Made by a program: the position numbers and the translations under genes. A stretch of DNA of 64,000 nt, taken from positions 806,001-870,000 of the forward strand of contig CAVYOE010000001.1 of the NCBI GenBank assembly GCA_963770155.1, written 5' to 3'. The notes beneath the pieces were generated by a model. That model did no database searches and was not told the origin of the DNA. It was given only the letters and a program-made list of their open reading frames with translations. Of this stretch, positions 52,598 through 61,481 are shown piece by piece; position 1 is the first letter of the stretch; each line of letters opens with the position of its first letter. Source of the DNA: CAVYOE01 sp963770155 (lineage in GTDB: Bacteria > Actinomycetota > Thermoleophilia > Solirubrobacterales > 70-9).

Positions 52598-53254
52598 ATG
52601 AGTGAGGCAATGAGCGCTCGTAAGCAATGGGTTCAGTCTCCCCAGCTCGGCAGGCTGCGACTCGAAGCGGGCGCCCACGACTCCCCCGACGAGGGGGTCT
52701 GCATCGTCGAGCTCGCCTCGATCCTGGCGGGAGAGCGGTTCACCGACCGGCCGATCTGTGTCGACGAGGTGATCGCCGCCTTCCTGCGGAGCTGGAACGA
52801 CCGCCTCGGCCACGCCGAGCGGCAGCGGCTGGTCCCCTACGCCGACCGGGTCGTCGGCACCAACACGGATGCCGCCACCACCCGCAAGCGGCGCGACATC
52901 TGCCTCGCCTCAGCGGCCCAGGCGCTCGGCCATAGCGGCGGCGGCCGGTTCCTCGGCCGGCTTACGATGCGCGCCCGGATCGCCTGGCTGATCGGCCTCG
53001 GCCCCGCTCTGCGCCTGAACGAAGGCGCCGGCGAGCTTGCCTCCCGCCTCTGCTTCCGGCGCGAAGACGGCGTCGACCGTGCCTTCGAACTCCTCGACCA
53101 GCTGATTTCCGCCGGCGGCTCACCGAAGCCCTCCAACGGGAACGGCAACGGCAACGGGAAGCACCAGCTCAGCGAGGCCGAGCTCGCCGGCCTGATCGAG
53201 AGTGCCGAGCGGCCGCACGAACCCGCCGAGCGGCCGCACGAACCGGTCGCCTAG
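52598..53254 (+). CDS. hypothetical protein with NG and ERPHEP repeats
   Basis: 218 residues from ATG 52598. TATGCT (52584-52589) lies eight bases before it, suggesting a leaderless or near-leaderless transcript. The body (~20-155) is helical with conserved-looking WVQSPQLGRLRLEAGAHDS, FLRSWNDRLGHAERQRLVPYADRVVGT and TTRKRRDICLA; I do not recognise a family. A low-complexity NGNGNGNG linker and a tandem ERPHEPAERPHEP end follow. Its 3' end overlaps a minus-strand small gene. Confidence 0.65.
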   Translation: MSEAMSARKQWVQSPQLGRLRLEAGAHDSPDEGVCIVELASILAGERFTDRPICVDEVIAAFLRSWNDRLGHAERQRLVPYADRVVGTNTDAATTRKRRDICLASAAQALGHSGGGRFLGRLTMRARIAWLIGLGPALRLNEGAGELASRLCFRREDGVDRAFELLDQLISAGGSPKPSNGNGNGNGKHQLSEAELAGLIESAERPHEPAERPHEPVA

Positions 53255-53351
53255 GGCCCCGCTCCTCCAGCTTCCTCTTCGCGTAGGGGATCCCGAGCAG
53301 GGAGCCCGCCTTCCAGACGATGAAGCCGACTCCGGTGTAGAGCTTCTTCAC
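53169..53351 (-). CDS. possible small protein
   Basis: 60 residues from GTG 53351, with GGGAG seven bases upstream, 10 bases after the stop of the neighbouring minus-strand gene. KKLYTGVGFIVWKAGSLLGIPYAKRKLEERG is a single hydrophobic segment with a basic flank; the rest is Arg/Ala-rich and may be read-through of the opposite-strand gene's 3' end, with which it overlaps by 86 bases. Real coding probably stops short of the Arg-rich part. Confidence 0.42.
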   Translation of the reverse strand: MKKLYTGVGFIVWKAGSLLGIPYAKRKLEERGPRRPVRAAARRVRAAARHSRSGRRARPR

Positions 53352-53361
53352 GCCGGCTCCC

Positions 53362-53850
53362 TCACGCCGGCGCCTCCGGATCCTCTTCGGCGGCGAGCTT
53401 CTTCGAGCCTTCGAGCACCTGCTGATAGTGGCGCTCCTGGATCGGCAGGGCCCACTGACAGAGCTCCTCGACGTCGCTCTTCCCGGCCTTGGTGCCGAGC
53501 TCGCCGACGATCGACCAGTGGCCCACCTCGCCGGCCTCGGCCATGGTCAGGAACTCGAACCCGTCGAGCGCGTCGGATTCGTCACCGAGGTAGGTCGACA
53601 TCATTTCCTCGGCCTCGCTCTTCGTCTCCCGGGCCTTCTCGAGGATCGCGGTCTTCTTGCCGTCCTGGGCATCGGCAAGCTCGGTGCAGCGCTCCTCGGT
53701 CTCCTCCGCCTCCTTCCTCATCTGCTTCAGCGTTCCGGCGAGATCGTCGTCGTCGGTCATGCCCTCAACCTTCTCAGTCGCTCCCTGAGCGGCCATCGCC
53801 AGCCCGAGGACCTCTGCCAGCTTCTCGTCAAGTGTGGTCAGTTCAGACAT
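53362..53850 (-). CDS. DUF892-like helical protein
   Basis: 162 residues, all helical, with AAGGAGG before the ATG. Acidic (DEKLAEVLGLAMAAQG, EEAEETEERCTELAD) and with AEAGEVGHWSIVGELGTKAGKSDVEELCQWALPIQERHYQQVLEG, a ferritin-like spacing of Glu/His that would allow a di-metal site across helices. Similar proteins accompany stress or DNA-protection genes, but I make no firm family claim. Between the small ORF at 53169 and topoisomerase IB. Confidence 0.62.
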   Translation of the reverse strand: MSELTTLDEKLAEVLGLAMAAQGATEKVEGMTDDDDLAGTLKQMRKEAEETEERCTELADAQDGKKTAILEKARETKSEAEEMMSTYLGDESDALDGFEFLTMAEAGEVGHWSIVGELGTKAGKSDVEELCQWALPIQERHYQQVLEGSKKLAAEEDPEAPA

Positions 53851-53932
53851 CTCGCCTCCTTCGTGGTGGGTTGGGGGTGCTCGTACGGATGCCGGGTCTG
53901 CGTCTGTCTACCCCGCGCCCGAAGACGGAAAC

Positions 53933-54943
53933 TCAGGAGAGCAGCTCGAGGACACCGCGCTCTATTCGTGACCGCTGTGGCAGCTGGCCGGGTTCGAGCC
54001 CGTCAACCGAGCCGTTCAGGGCGAGGATCTGGCCCGAGTCGAACTGATCGAAGATGCGCGGGTCGATGTAGGAGCTTCGGCATACGGCCGGCGTGTTGGA
54101 GAGATATTCCGCGACCCGCTTCACCACCCCGTTCGTGATTCGCTTGCGCGCCGCCTTGGTGCCGGGCTGTCCGTCCTCGCAGCCGGCGGCGACCGACACC
54201 GCCGCGAGCACGGTCGCGTTCCAGGTGCGGAAGTCCTTGGCCGAGAACTCCCCGCCCACCGCGTCCTTGAGGTATTCGTTGACGTGGTCGGACTTGACGT
54301 CGACCCACTCGCGGCCCTGGCGGTAGGCGAGCAGCTCCTGCCCCCCGCCCGAGCGCCGCTTCAGCGCACGCAGCACCCCGACCACCTTCCGGTCCTCCAC
54401 CTCCTGGACGTGGCGCTGCGAGCCCTTGGCGCGGTAATCGAAGACTGCCGCCCCGCGCTCGAAGCTCAGGTGCTTGCGGCGGATTGTCGCCAATCCGTAG
54501 GTGTCGTTCTCGTCGGCGTAGCGTTCGCCGCCGATCCGGAAGAACCCCAGGTCGAGGAGCCGGACGGCGCAGGCCAACACGCGCTCGCGCCCAAGCCCGC
54601 GGCGGCCCAAGTCGCGGCCGACGCGCCGCCGCAGCTTCGGCAGCGCCTGGCCGAACTCGATCATCTGCTCGAACTTCTGCCGGTCTCGGCGCTCGCGCCA
54701 ACGCTCGTGGTACAGATACTGCTTGCGTCCCGCCTTGTCGTGGCCGGTCGCCTGGATGTGCCCGTTCGGGTCGGTGCAGATCCAGACGTCGGTCCAGGCC
54801 GGGGGTATAGCCAGCTCCTCGACGCGCTTTCGCACCCGGGCACCGGCCGGGGTCCCGTCGGGCCGGACATAGCCGAAGCCGCGGCCTCGCCGAACCCGCG
54901 AGATCCCCGGGTCGTTGGTGTCGGTTCTCTTCAGCCGCGCCAT
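53933..54943 (-). CDS. DNA topoisomerase IB
   Basis: 336 residues, close to bacterial/poxvirus type IB topoisomerases. N-terminal SRVRRGRGFGYVRPDG and IPPAWTDVWICTDPNGHIQATGHDKAGRKQYLYHERWRE, catalytic residues in RLLDLGFFRIGGERYADENDTYGLATIRRKH (an Arg), KDFRTWNATV (Lys/His/Arg region), and the active-site Tyr in SSYIDPRIFDQF. Relaxes supercoils through a 3'-phosphotyrosine without ATP. Starts facing away from the small membrane gene at 55045. Confidence 0.92.
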   Translation of the reverse strand: MARLKRTDTNDPGISRVRRGRGFGYVRPDGTPAGARVRKRVEELAIPPAWTDVWICTDPNGHIQATGHDKAGRKQYLYHERWRERRDRQKFEQMIEFGQALPKLRRRVGRDLGRRGLGRERVLACAVRLLDLGFFRIGGERYADENDTYGLATIRRKHLSFERGAAVFDYRAKGSQRHVQEVEDRKVVGVLRALKRRSGGGQELLAYRQGREWVDVKSDHVNEYLKDAVGGEFSAKDFRTWNATVLAAVSVAAGCEDGQPGTKAARKRITNGVVKRVAEYLSNTPAVCRSSYIDPRIFDQFDSGQILALNGSVDGLEPGQLPQRSRIERGVLELLS

Positions 54944-55044
54944 CAGCCTGGTTGGTGCGCGTCAGGTGGCGCGCCCAAGCAAGGAAGTGCCCCGACCTGC
55001 ACCCCGCGAAACCCGGCGGCCGCGCTCAGGTGGGCGGAGCGGCT

Positions 55045-55296
55045 CTAGAAGCCGCGGCGCTCGCGCATCCGGTTGTTGGCGCGGCGCAGCTGTGGATCGC
55101 CACCGGGATCGGCGAGCTCGCTCGCAAGCCTGAGGTTCCGCGCGGTGAACACGAGCGCCATCAGCGCGACGGCGGCGCTCACCCCACCCACCTCCCCCGG
55201 CGAGATCTCGGCCAGGGTGACGAAGAAGACGTAGACGACGACAGCCCCGATTACCGCGAGCCAGAAGGAGAGACGGAGGTGGCCCAAAAACTCCAT
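55045..55296 (-). CDS. small two-TM membrane protein
   Basis: 83 residues, ATG start at 55296. TM helices at ~7-28 (LRLSFWLAVIGAVVVYVFFVTL) and ~35-55 (VGGVSAAVALMALVFTARNL), then a basic C-terminal tail ending NNRMRERRGF. No function recognised. The reading frame is supported by its hydrophobic pattern and basic flank. Divergent from the GT-C-like gene. Confidence 0.55.
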   Translation of the reverse strand: MEFLGHLRLSFWLAVIGAVVVYVFFVTLAEISPGEVGGVSAAVALMALVFTARNLRLASELADPGGDPQLRRANNRMRERRGF

Positions 55297-55422
55297 ACCC
55301 GAAATTTATCGGAGCCACAGCGCTCCCGACAAGGCCAGCGGACAAATTCACAACTCGTTTGCTCCGCCAGGCGCGGGGTACGCCTAAGATCTCGCCCCTT
55401 GCCGGCCCGGATCGGAAAAGCA

Positions 55423-57156
55423 GTGCGGCCGATCAGCCCTGGAGTCGCCGCGATCGTCGCCCTCGCATTCGCGTGGGCGCTGATCATGCACCCGATGGGC
55501 TGGGGGCAGACCGCCAACTACTCCCAGGTCGAGTCCCTTGCCCGGGGCAAGGCGGAGATCGACCATTCCCACTGGCAGACCAAGGACAAGGCCTGGACTG
55601 ACGGGCACTTCTATTCGGTCAAGGCCCCCGGGCTCGCACTGCTGCTGGCACCGGTCTACAAGTCGCTCGAGAGCCTCGGGGCCCGGAAGGTCGCGGCCGA
55701 GGCGGCGGCAAACGCGCGGAATGGCGACGCCAGCCACTGGCTCGGCCATCCGCGGGCGCCGTACCAGGAAACCGGCTACAGCGCCGAGATCGCCCACACC
55801 GCCAGCGCCGAGACCGAGGAAGAGACGCCCATCCACTGGGTCCTGGTCCTGCTCGGGGCAGTGGCCCCGGCCGTCGCGCTGCTGCTCGGGGTCCGTGGCC
55901 TGGGGGACCGCCTCGTGCCCGGCTACGGGACGGCGGCCGCGATCACGCTCGGACTCGGAACGATCCTGATGACCTTCGCCTCCGAGCTCTTTGCGCACGT
56001 GATCGCGGCGACGCTCGGATTTGCTGCCTTTGCCCTCCTGTTCAGGGAACGGCAGGGCCCGCCTCGCTCGCTTCTGGTCGGCGTGGCCGGCCTGCTGGCG
56101 GGGCTCGCCGTCACCTTCGAGTACCCGCTCGGGCTGGTCGGAGTGGTCCTCTTCTTCTACGCCCTTGCCCGCGCACCGCAGTGGCCGACACGCGTCCGCA
56201 GGGCAGCGGTCTACGCCGCCGGAGCTGTGCTCGGGGCGCTGCCTCTGCTTGCTTTCAACTGGTGGGCGCTCGGCTCCCCGCTTCAGTTCGCCTACAGCGA
56301 CGCGGTCTCGTTGCAGGGGCTCACCGGCCACGCCGAGCTCGGGCTCAACGACGACGGGTTCTTCGGGATCACCACCCCGCGGCCCGAGGCAGCCCTCGAT
56401 CTGCTGCTGGCAAGCCGCGGTGTCCTGGTGCTGACGCCGGTCTTGCTCCTCGGGGTCGCCGGCGCCTTCGCGCTGCGGCGCGGCCGCTGGCGCGCGGAAG
56501 CAAACGTGATCCTCGCGGTCACCGCCATCTACTTCGCCTACAACGCCGGCTACTGGCTCCCGTTCGGCGGAGGCACCCCCGGCCCGCGCTTCCTGATCCC
56601 GGCCCTGCCGTTCCTCGGCCTGGGGCTCGCTGCGGCGTGGCGGCGCTGGCCGCTCCCGACCCTCGCCCTCGCGATCCCTTCCTGCCTGATCATGGTGATC
56701 GCCGCGATCACCCACCCGCTGATCGGCGAGATCGGCACCGAGATCTGGGTGCAGCGGCTCGTCTTCGGCGATCTCGAGCACACCGTGCTCAGCGCCTTGG
56801 GTGTCAAAGACGCGGTGATCGCGATCGCGCCCGTGCTGATCGGCGTGGTGCTGGCGGTCATGTTCGCCGTGCGGGCTACCCCCTCGGTCGTGCCCGCACA
56901 CCGCCGGACCGCGGTCGCCGCGGTCGTTGTCTGGGCACTCGTCTCGATCCTTGGCCCGACCCTTGTCGGCGACGAGGTCGCCCCGCTCGGGAGCGGCAAG
57001 GGCGCCCTGGGCCTCGTGGGCGGAGCAGCGCTGGCGGCAATAGCGGGGGTCGGGATCGCTGCCCGGCGCCACGAGCGCCAACCGCGGGTGCCGGCGCGGC
57101 CCCGGACTCAGGCCCCGGGCCGGCCCGAGCCGGCGCTGGGCGAGTCCAGCGCGTAG
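55423..57156 (+). CDS. GT-C-like polytopic membrane protein
   Basis: 577 residues from GTG 55423; a TTG at 55399 in frame has the -10 TAAGAT (55385-55390) eight bases before it and may be the true leaderless start. About 11 TM helices. The first periplasmic loop (SQVESLARGKAEIDHSHWQTKDKAWTDGHFYSVKAPGLALLLAPVYK) has the layout of mannosyltransferase-type GT-C enzymes (acidic DGHFYSVK region), and GYWLPFGGGTPGPRFLIPALPFLGLGL is typical of the following helices. Probably transfers sugar from a polyprenyl-phosphate donor; donor and acceptor unknown. The 3' end overlaps the convergent gene by 49 bases. Confidence 0.7.
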   Translation: MRPISPGVAAIVALAFAWALIMHPMGWGQTANYSQVESLARGKAEIDHSHWQTKDKAWTDGHFYSVKAPGLALLLAPVYKSLESLGARKVAAEAAANARNGDASHWLGHPRAPYQETGYSAEIAHTASAETEEETPIHWVLVLLGAVAPAVALLLGVRGLGDRLVPGYGTAAAITLGLGTILMTFASELFAHVIAATLGFAAFALLFRERQGPPRSLLVGVAGLLAGLAVTFEYPLGLVGVVLFFYALARAPQWPTRVRRAAVYAAGAVLGALPLLAFNWWALGSPLQFAYSDAVSLQGLTGHAELGLNDDGFFGITTPRPEAALDLLLASRGVLVLTPVLLLGVAGAFALRRGRWRAEANVILAVTAIYFAYNAGYWLPFGGGTPGPRFLIPALPFLGLGLAAAWRRWPLPTLALAIPSCLIMVIAAITHPLIGEIGTEIWVQRLVFGDLEHTVLSALGVKDAVIAIAPVLIGVVLAVMFAVRATPSVVPAHRRTAVAAVVVWALVSILGPTLVGDEVAPLGSGKGALGLVGGAALAAIAGVGIAARRHERQPRVPARPRTQAPGRPEPALGESSA

Positions 57157-58826
57157 ACCAGGACGTACCCCCGCCGCTGCCGCCGCAGCCCCAGGCCCTT
57201 GATCGGCCGCCGCGCCGCGCCTTCCCAGGCCGTGCCGCGGACCCGGCCGGTGTGAAGGACCACGGTGGACACCCCGAGCTCGCGCAGGCGCGCGACCGTG
57301 TCCCGGTCGGGGAAATGGTGCATCGACTCGATCAGGTCGGCCGTCTCGTACGGCAGCAGGCTGGAGCGGCCGTTGACCATCTTTGGAAAGCCGTCGGTCG
57401 ACCAGAGGAGATAGCGGCGGTTGTCCTCGGGCCGGTCGGCGGGCAGGTGGAGCTGGGGCTCGTCGATGTCCGCAAAGCGTGCGTCGGGGCGCGGCACCGC
57501 CGGCTGAGCCTGGTCGTCGAAGGGGTCGAAGGGCAGGCCCCGACCCTCCGTCGCGACGACCAGGACGAGCATCCCGGCGACCACGGCGCCGAGAGCCGCT
57601 GACGGGACCCGGCGCCGGATCGCATCGACGCCGGCCCCGGCGAGCAACGCCAGCCCGAGCGAGGAGAAGACGAGGAGCCGCCCCGGCACCCGGATCGCCT
57701 CCCACAACGGGTTCACCTCGTAGAGGATCCGGTAGGGCCACACCATCCCGTCCTCGACCTGGAACCCCAGAGCCAGGATCGAGACGGCCAGAACGCCGAT
57801 GCCGAGGCCGATCCGCAGCCATCGCGGGAAAGCCGCCGAGCCCAGCCCCACCGCGGCCAGTAACACGATCGCGAGACCCGGGAAGAGCGTCTTCTCGGGG
57901 ACGTTGTTGAGGCCGCGGTAGAAGTCCCCGGTGGGCCCGTTCCAGATCGAGTTCTCCCTCGGGGCCGTGAGAAAAGCCTTCACGGGCCCCGAGAAATCCT
58001 CGACCGTCTGCGGAGACCGGTGCGCCTGCGGGTGCTCGTCGGCGACTCGCAGGTACGGCGGAGCCATCCACGCGGCAACACCGATGAAGATCGCGAGGCC
58101 GGCGGCCGTCGCCGGGACCATCCGCCGTCGCTGAGGAATCGGCGGCCGGCCGCGGGCGATCCACCAGGCGAGTGCGACCGCCCCGAGCAGCCCGATCAGG
58201 TGGGCGAACGGCAGGCCGATCGTGAATCCGAGCGAGAGCTGCCAGGCGGCGACCGCAAACCCGGCCACCACGAACCCGGGTCTGCGCAACCGGTAGCCGC
58301 GCAGGCCGAGAGCGAGTGACAGCGGCACGCCCCCGGCCGAGATCACCTGCATGTGGCCGTCCTGCTCGAGCCGGTATGGCGCATAGGCGTAGGCCGCTCC
58401 GGCGACCGCCGCCGCCGCCGGATGTAGGCCGAGCTCGCGGGCCAGCAGATACGCCCCGAGCGCCGCGAGGGCATAGGAGAAGAGGAAGAGCAGGTTGTAA
58501 CGGGCGACCGCGTCGGCGGGCCCCTCGCCGATCAGACTGACGGGCGCGTATCCAAGCAGCGCGTCCGAGAAGGCAAGCGTGTCCTCGAACGGCCAGAAGT
58601 GATTCGCCTGAAAGAAGTCGAACGGCTGGTGGCCGAGCGCCTGCCCTCCCCAGGCCATCTGCCAGGCCTGAACGAGGGGATCACCGATGTCGCGCGGTAC
58701 GTCGGTGCGCAGGTTGAGCACCAGCGGCCAGTGCATCGCCATCGCCAGTAGGCAGGCACCTACCGCGGCCAGCAACAGCTCACGGCGGCCCACCTCCATC
58801 CGTTCAGCGATCCGCTCGGGGCTCAT
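57108..58826 (-). CDS. GT-C-like polytopic membrane protein (YfhO/glycosyltransferase-type)
   Basis: 572 residues from ATG 58826. TM1 at ~16-36, then the extracytoplasmic loop LRTDVPRDIGDPLVQAWQMAWGGQALGHQPFDFFQANHFWPFEDTLAFSDALLGY, which carries the DxGDPL-type acidic motif of polyprenyl-phosphate-dependent glycosyltransferases, then about 10 helices and a soluble C-terminal domain (~430-572) with SMHHFPDRDTVARLRELGVSTVVLH. Sugar substrate unknown. Convergent overlap with the previous gene. Confidence 0.75.
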   Translation of the reverse strand: MSPERIAERMEVGRRELLLAAVGACLLAMAMHWPLVLNLRTDVPRDIGDPLVQAWQMAWGGQALGHQPFDFFQANHFWPFEDTLAFSDALLGYAPVSLIGEGPADAVARYNLLFLFSYALAALGAYLLARELGLHPAAAAVAGAAYAYAPYRLEQDGHMQVISAGGVPLSLALGLRGYRLRRPGFVVAGFAVAAWQLSLGFTIGLPFAHLIGLLGAVALAWWIARGRPPIPQRRRMVPATAAGLAIFIGVAAWMAPPYLRVADEHPQAHRSPQTVEDFSGPVKAFLTAPRENSIWNGPTGDFYRGLNNVPEKTLFPGLAIVLLAAVGLGSAAFPRWLRIGLGIGVLAVSILALGFQVEDGMVWPYRILYEVNPLWEAIRVPGRLLVFSSLGLALLAGAGVDAIRRRVPSAALGAVVAGMLVLVVATEGRGLPFDPFDDQAQPAVPRPDARFADIDEPQLHLPADRPEDNRRYLLWSTDGFPKMVNGRSSLLPYETADLIESMHHFPDRDTVARLRELGVSTVVLHTGRVRGTAWEGAARRPIKGLGLRRQRRGYVLVYALDSPSAGSGRPGA

Positions 58827-58879
58827 CCGGGAGCGGGCATCTTGCCAGCCAACGGTTAGGATCGGCGGCGGCGCCAACA

Positions 58880-60214
58880 ATGGTCCGTTTGCCCCGCACT
58901 CCCTCCCTGCCGCGGCTCCCATTCGTCCCGGACCCGTTGCGGCGGATCAAGGTGCCGAAGGACCTGGAGGCAATCACCACTCGCGGCCCCGAGGTCGCCC
59001 CCGAAGACGTCGAGCTGACGCGGCATCAAGTCGAGGACATCTGGGAAGGCGCCGAGGCCCTCTATCGCAGCGGAGTCCACCCCGCCCTGCAGGTCTGCCT
59101 GCGCCGCAGGGGAAAAGTCTTCCTCGACCGGGCGATTGGCCATGCGAGGGGAAACGGTCCGCGGGACCCCGGCGACGCGATCAAGGTCGAGGCGACACCC
59201 GACACGCCCTTCTGCATCTTCTCTGCGTCAAAGGCCGTGACCGCGATGGTCGTTCACCTCCTGCATGAGCGGGGGGCGCTCGACATCGCGGACAAGATCG
59301 CCGACTACATCCCGGAGTACGCCTCCCGCGGCAAGGAGAACACGACCATCGCCCACGTGCTTGCCCACCGCGCCGGGGTTGCGAGCCTCCCCGAGGACGC
59401 ACTGGATCTCGACAAGCTCGCCGACCGCGAGTTCCTGGTCAAGATGATGTGCGATGCCGAGGCGGCTTCGGAGCCCGGCAAGTTCCTCGCCTACCACGCG
59501 GTCAGTGGCGGCTTCATCCTCGCCGAGATCGTCGAGCGCGTCACCAACCAGACCATCCGCACCGTGCTCCAGAAGGAGATCTTGAGCCCGCTCAACTTCC
59601 GCTGGGGCAACTACGGGGTCGACGCCGATGACGTCGAGGCGGTCGGCGTCAACTACACGACCGGCCCGCCGCTGGTGCCGCCGCTGTCGAACCTGGCCAA
59701 CCGGGTACTCGGGATGCCGGTCGAGGAGGTCGTGGAGCTGTCCAATGACCCCCGGTTCCTGACCGGGATCGTGCCCGCCGGCAACGTGATCACGACCGCG
59801 AACGAGCTGGGACGCTTTTTCGAGATCTTCCGCGCCGGTGGCGAGCTCGACGGCAAGCGGATCATGAAACCGGAGACGATCGCCCGTGCAGTCAGCGAGC
59901 AGTCGCACCTCGAGATCGACTTCTCCCTCGTGTTCCCGACCCGGTTCAGCTATGGCCTCATGCTCGGCGCCGACCTGGTCAGCCTCTACGGACGACACAC
60001 CGACCTCGCCTTCGGCCATCTCGGGTTGATCAACATCATGGGTTGGGGCGATCCCGAGCGCGCCCTTTCGGGCGGCGTGATCACCTCCGGGAAGGCGATC
60101 GTCTATCCAGAGGTAACCCGCTTCTACGGCCTGCTGCAGCGGATCGCCTCGCAGGTGCCGAAGGTTGCGGCGCAGGAGATGCCGGAGCCGTGGTCCAGCG
60201 AGGGCCGCCGGTGA
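58880..60214 (+). CDS. class C beta-lactamase-like serine hydrolase
   Basis: 444 residues. The SxxK motif is FCIFSASKAVTAM (residues ~113-125), the second element is YHAVSGGF (Tyr and Ser), and HLG in FGHLGLINIMGWG takes the place of the usual KTG. This is the serine-esterase/class C beta-lactamase family (EstB-like), which hydrolyses esters as often as lactams. No signal peptide, so probably cytoplasmic. It is divergent from the GT-C gene; a possible -10 TAGGAT lies at 58857. Confidence 0.82.
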   Translation: MVRLPRTPSLPRLPFVPDPLRRIKVPKDLEAITTRGPEVAPEDVELTRHQVEDIWEGAEALYRSGVHPALQVCLRRRGKVFLDRAIGHARGNGPRDPGDAIKVEATPDTPFCIFSASKAVTAMVVHLLHERGALDIADKIADYIPEYASRGKENTTIAHVLAHRAGVASLPEDALDLDKLADREFLVKMMCDAEAASEPGKFLAYHAVSGGFILAEIVERVTNQTIRTVLQKEILSPLNFRWGNYGVDADDVEAVGVNYTTGPPLVPPLSNLANRVLGMPVEEVVELSNDPRFLTGIVPAGNVITTANELGRFFEIFRAGGELDGKRIMKPETIARAVSEQSHLEIDFSLVFPTRFSYGLMLGADLVSLYGRHTDLAFGHLGLINIMGWGDPERALSGGVITSGKAIVYPEVTRFYGLLQRIASQVPKVAAQEMPEPWSSEGRR

Positions 60215-60300
60215 CGCAGCCGCCAATGTGGATTTCCTACTCACGCAGGGCTTTTGGTAGGAATCTGGCTGCCTGGCCGAGGGCGGATGATCTAGCTTGA

Positions 60301-60314
60301 TGTGCCCGGGCACA
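60301..60314. promoter_or_regulatory. perfect 14-bp palindrome upstream of desaturase operon
   Basis: TGTGCCCGGGCACA is a perfect palindrome 22 bases before the ATG of the reductase gene and 86 bases after the hydrolase stop. It precedes the Shine-Dalgarno of the reductase, so it is likely an operator of the reductase/desaturase operon or a leader element. An additional partly symmetrical pair TTCCTAC (60234-60240) and GTAGGAA (60257-60263) is upstream. The rest of the 122-base gap shows no gene. Confidence 0.55.
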
Positions 60315-60336
60315 AACCGGGTAGGAGAGGAGCCGA

Positions 60337-61458
60337 ATGGTCGAGACAGCAGCGGAACCTAGGATCTCAAAGCTGGGGCGGAGCCTCCGCAACGCGGCAA
60401 AGAACTTCACCACCCCGCTCCTCCCCGACGACTACATCGAGCTGCTCAACCCGATGTGGTCGGCACGCGAGCTGCGCGGCGAAGTGGTCAAGGTTCGAGA
60501 GGAGAGCCCCGAGGCCAAGACGATCGTGGTTCGCCCCAATTTCGCCTGGCCGGGACACCAACCCGGCCAGTACCTGCGCATCGGGGTAGAGATCGACGGC
60601 ATCCGCCACTGGCGCGCCTACTCGCTGACCTCTGATCCGGACCACCCTGAAGAGCTGGTCAGCATCACGGTCAAGCACGTCGAGGAAGGCAAGCTCTCCC
60701 CCTACTTCACCCGCGAAGCGAAGCCGGGGACGATGGTCTTCCTCGGCGATGTCGAGGGAACGTTCTGCCTCCCGGACCCTCTCCCAGAGCGGTTCCTGTT
60801 CGTCAGCGCCGGCAGCGGCGTCACGCCGGTGATGAGCATGATCCGCGAGCTCGAACGCCGCGACGCCCTCGCCGACGTCATCCACATCCACTCCGAGCGC
60901 CGGGAAGAGAGCGTCATCTTCGCCGACATGCTCAACGGGATCGAGCAGAGGAACTCCGGCTACAACCGGCAGCTGCGGCTGACCGCTAAGGACGACCGCC
61001 TCGGCCCTCCCGACCTCGACGATCTCTGCCCTGACTGGCGCGACCGCGAGAGCTTTATGTCGGGCCCGGGAGAGCTGCTCGACACCATGTTCGAACACTG
61101 GGAGAAGGAAGCGGACGAGAACCGCATTCATATGGAGCGGTTCCAGCCGGTGATCGGCACCGGCGACGCCGAGGTCGGCAGCGGCGGCACCGTTCGCTTC
61201 CGGATCACCGAGGTCGACGCCGAGTGCGACCAGGGCATCTCAATCCTCGTCGGCGGCGAAGAGGCCGGCGCGAACCTGCCGTTCGGCTGCCGTATGGGGA
61301 TCTGCCACACTTGCGTCGGTCGCCTCTGCCAGGGCCAGGTGCGGGACCTGCGTACCGGCGAGGTCCACGGTGAGGAGGGCGAGATGATCAGGACTTGCGT
61401 CAACGCGCCCGAGGGGCACGTCGAGATCGAAGAAGGCCACATCGAGATGACCCACTGA
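60337..61458 (+). CDS. ferredoxin reductase with C-terminal 2Fe-2S domain (desaturase partner)
   Basis: 373 residues. FAD domain with RAYSLTS (flavin binding) after GQYLRIGVEIDG; NAD(P) domain with FVSAGSGVTPVMSMIREL; C-terminal plant-type ferredoxin with CRMGICHTCVGRLCQG and a final Cys in RTCVNAPEG. Electron path NAD(P)H to FAD to 2Fe-2S to the next gene's desaturase. Matches the pairing of M. tuberculosis Rv3230c with DesA3 by family layout. GGAGAGGAG lies upstream of the ATG. Operon with the desaturase (23 bases between). Confidence 0.9.
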   Translation: MVETAAEPRISKLGRSLRNAAKNFTTPLLPDDYIELLNPMWSARELRGEVVKVREESPEAKTIVVRPNFAWPGHQPGQYLRIGVEIDGIRHWRAYSLTSDPDHPEELVSITVKHVEEGKLSPYFTREAKPGTMVFLGDVEGTFCLPDPLPERFLFVSAGSGVTPVMSMIRELERRDALADVIHIHSERREESVIFADMLNGIEQRNSGYNRQLRLTAKDDRLGPPDLDDLCPDWRDRESFMSGPGELLDTMFEHWEKEADENRIHMERFQPVIGTGDAEVGSGGTVRFRITEVDAECDQGISILVGGEEAGANLPFGCRMGICHTCVGRLCQGQVRDLRTGEVHGEEGEMIRTCVNAPEGHVEIEEGHIEMTH

Positions 61459-61481
61459 TGGTGGGTAGCTAAGGAGAAGAC

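Noticed and set aside
55384..58164. A 926-residue open frame on the minus strand
   Set aside because: It spans two real genes, in a different frame from each, and has only charged, repetitive sequence; a shadow created by high GC.
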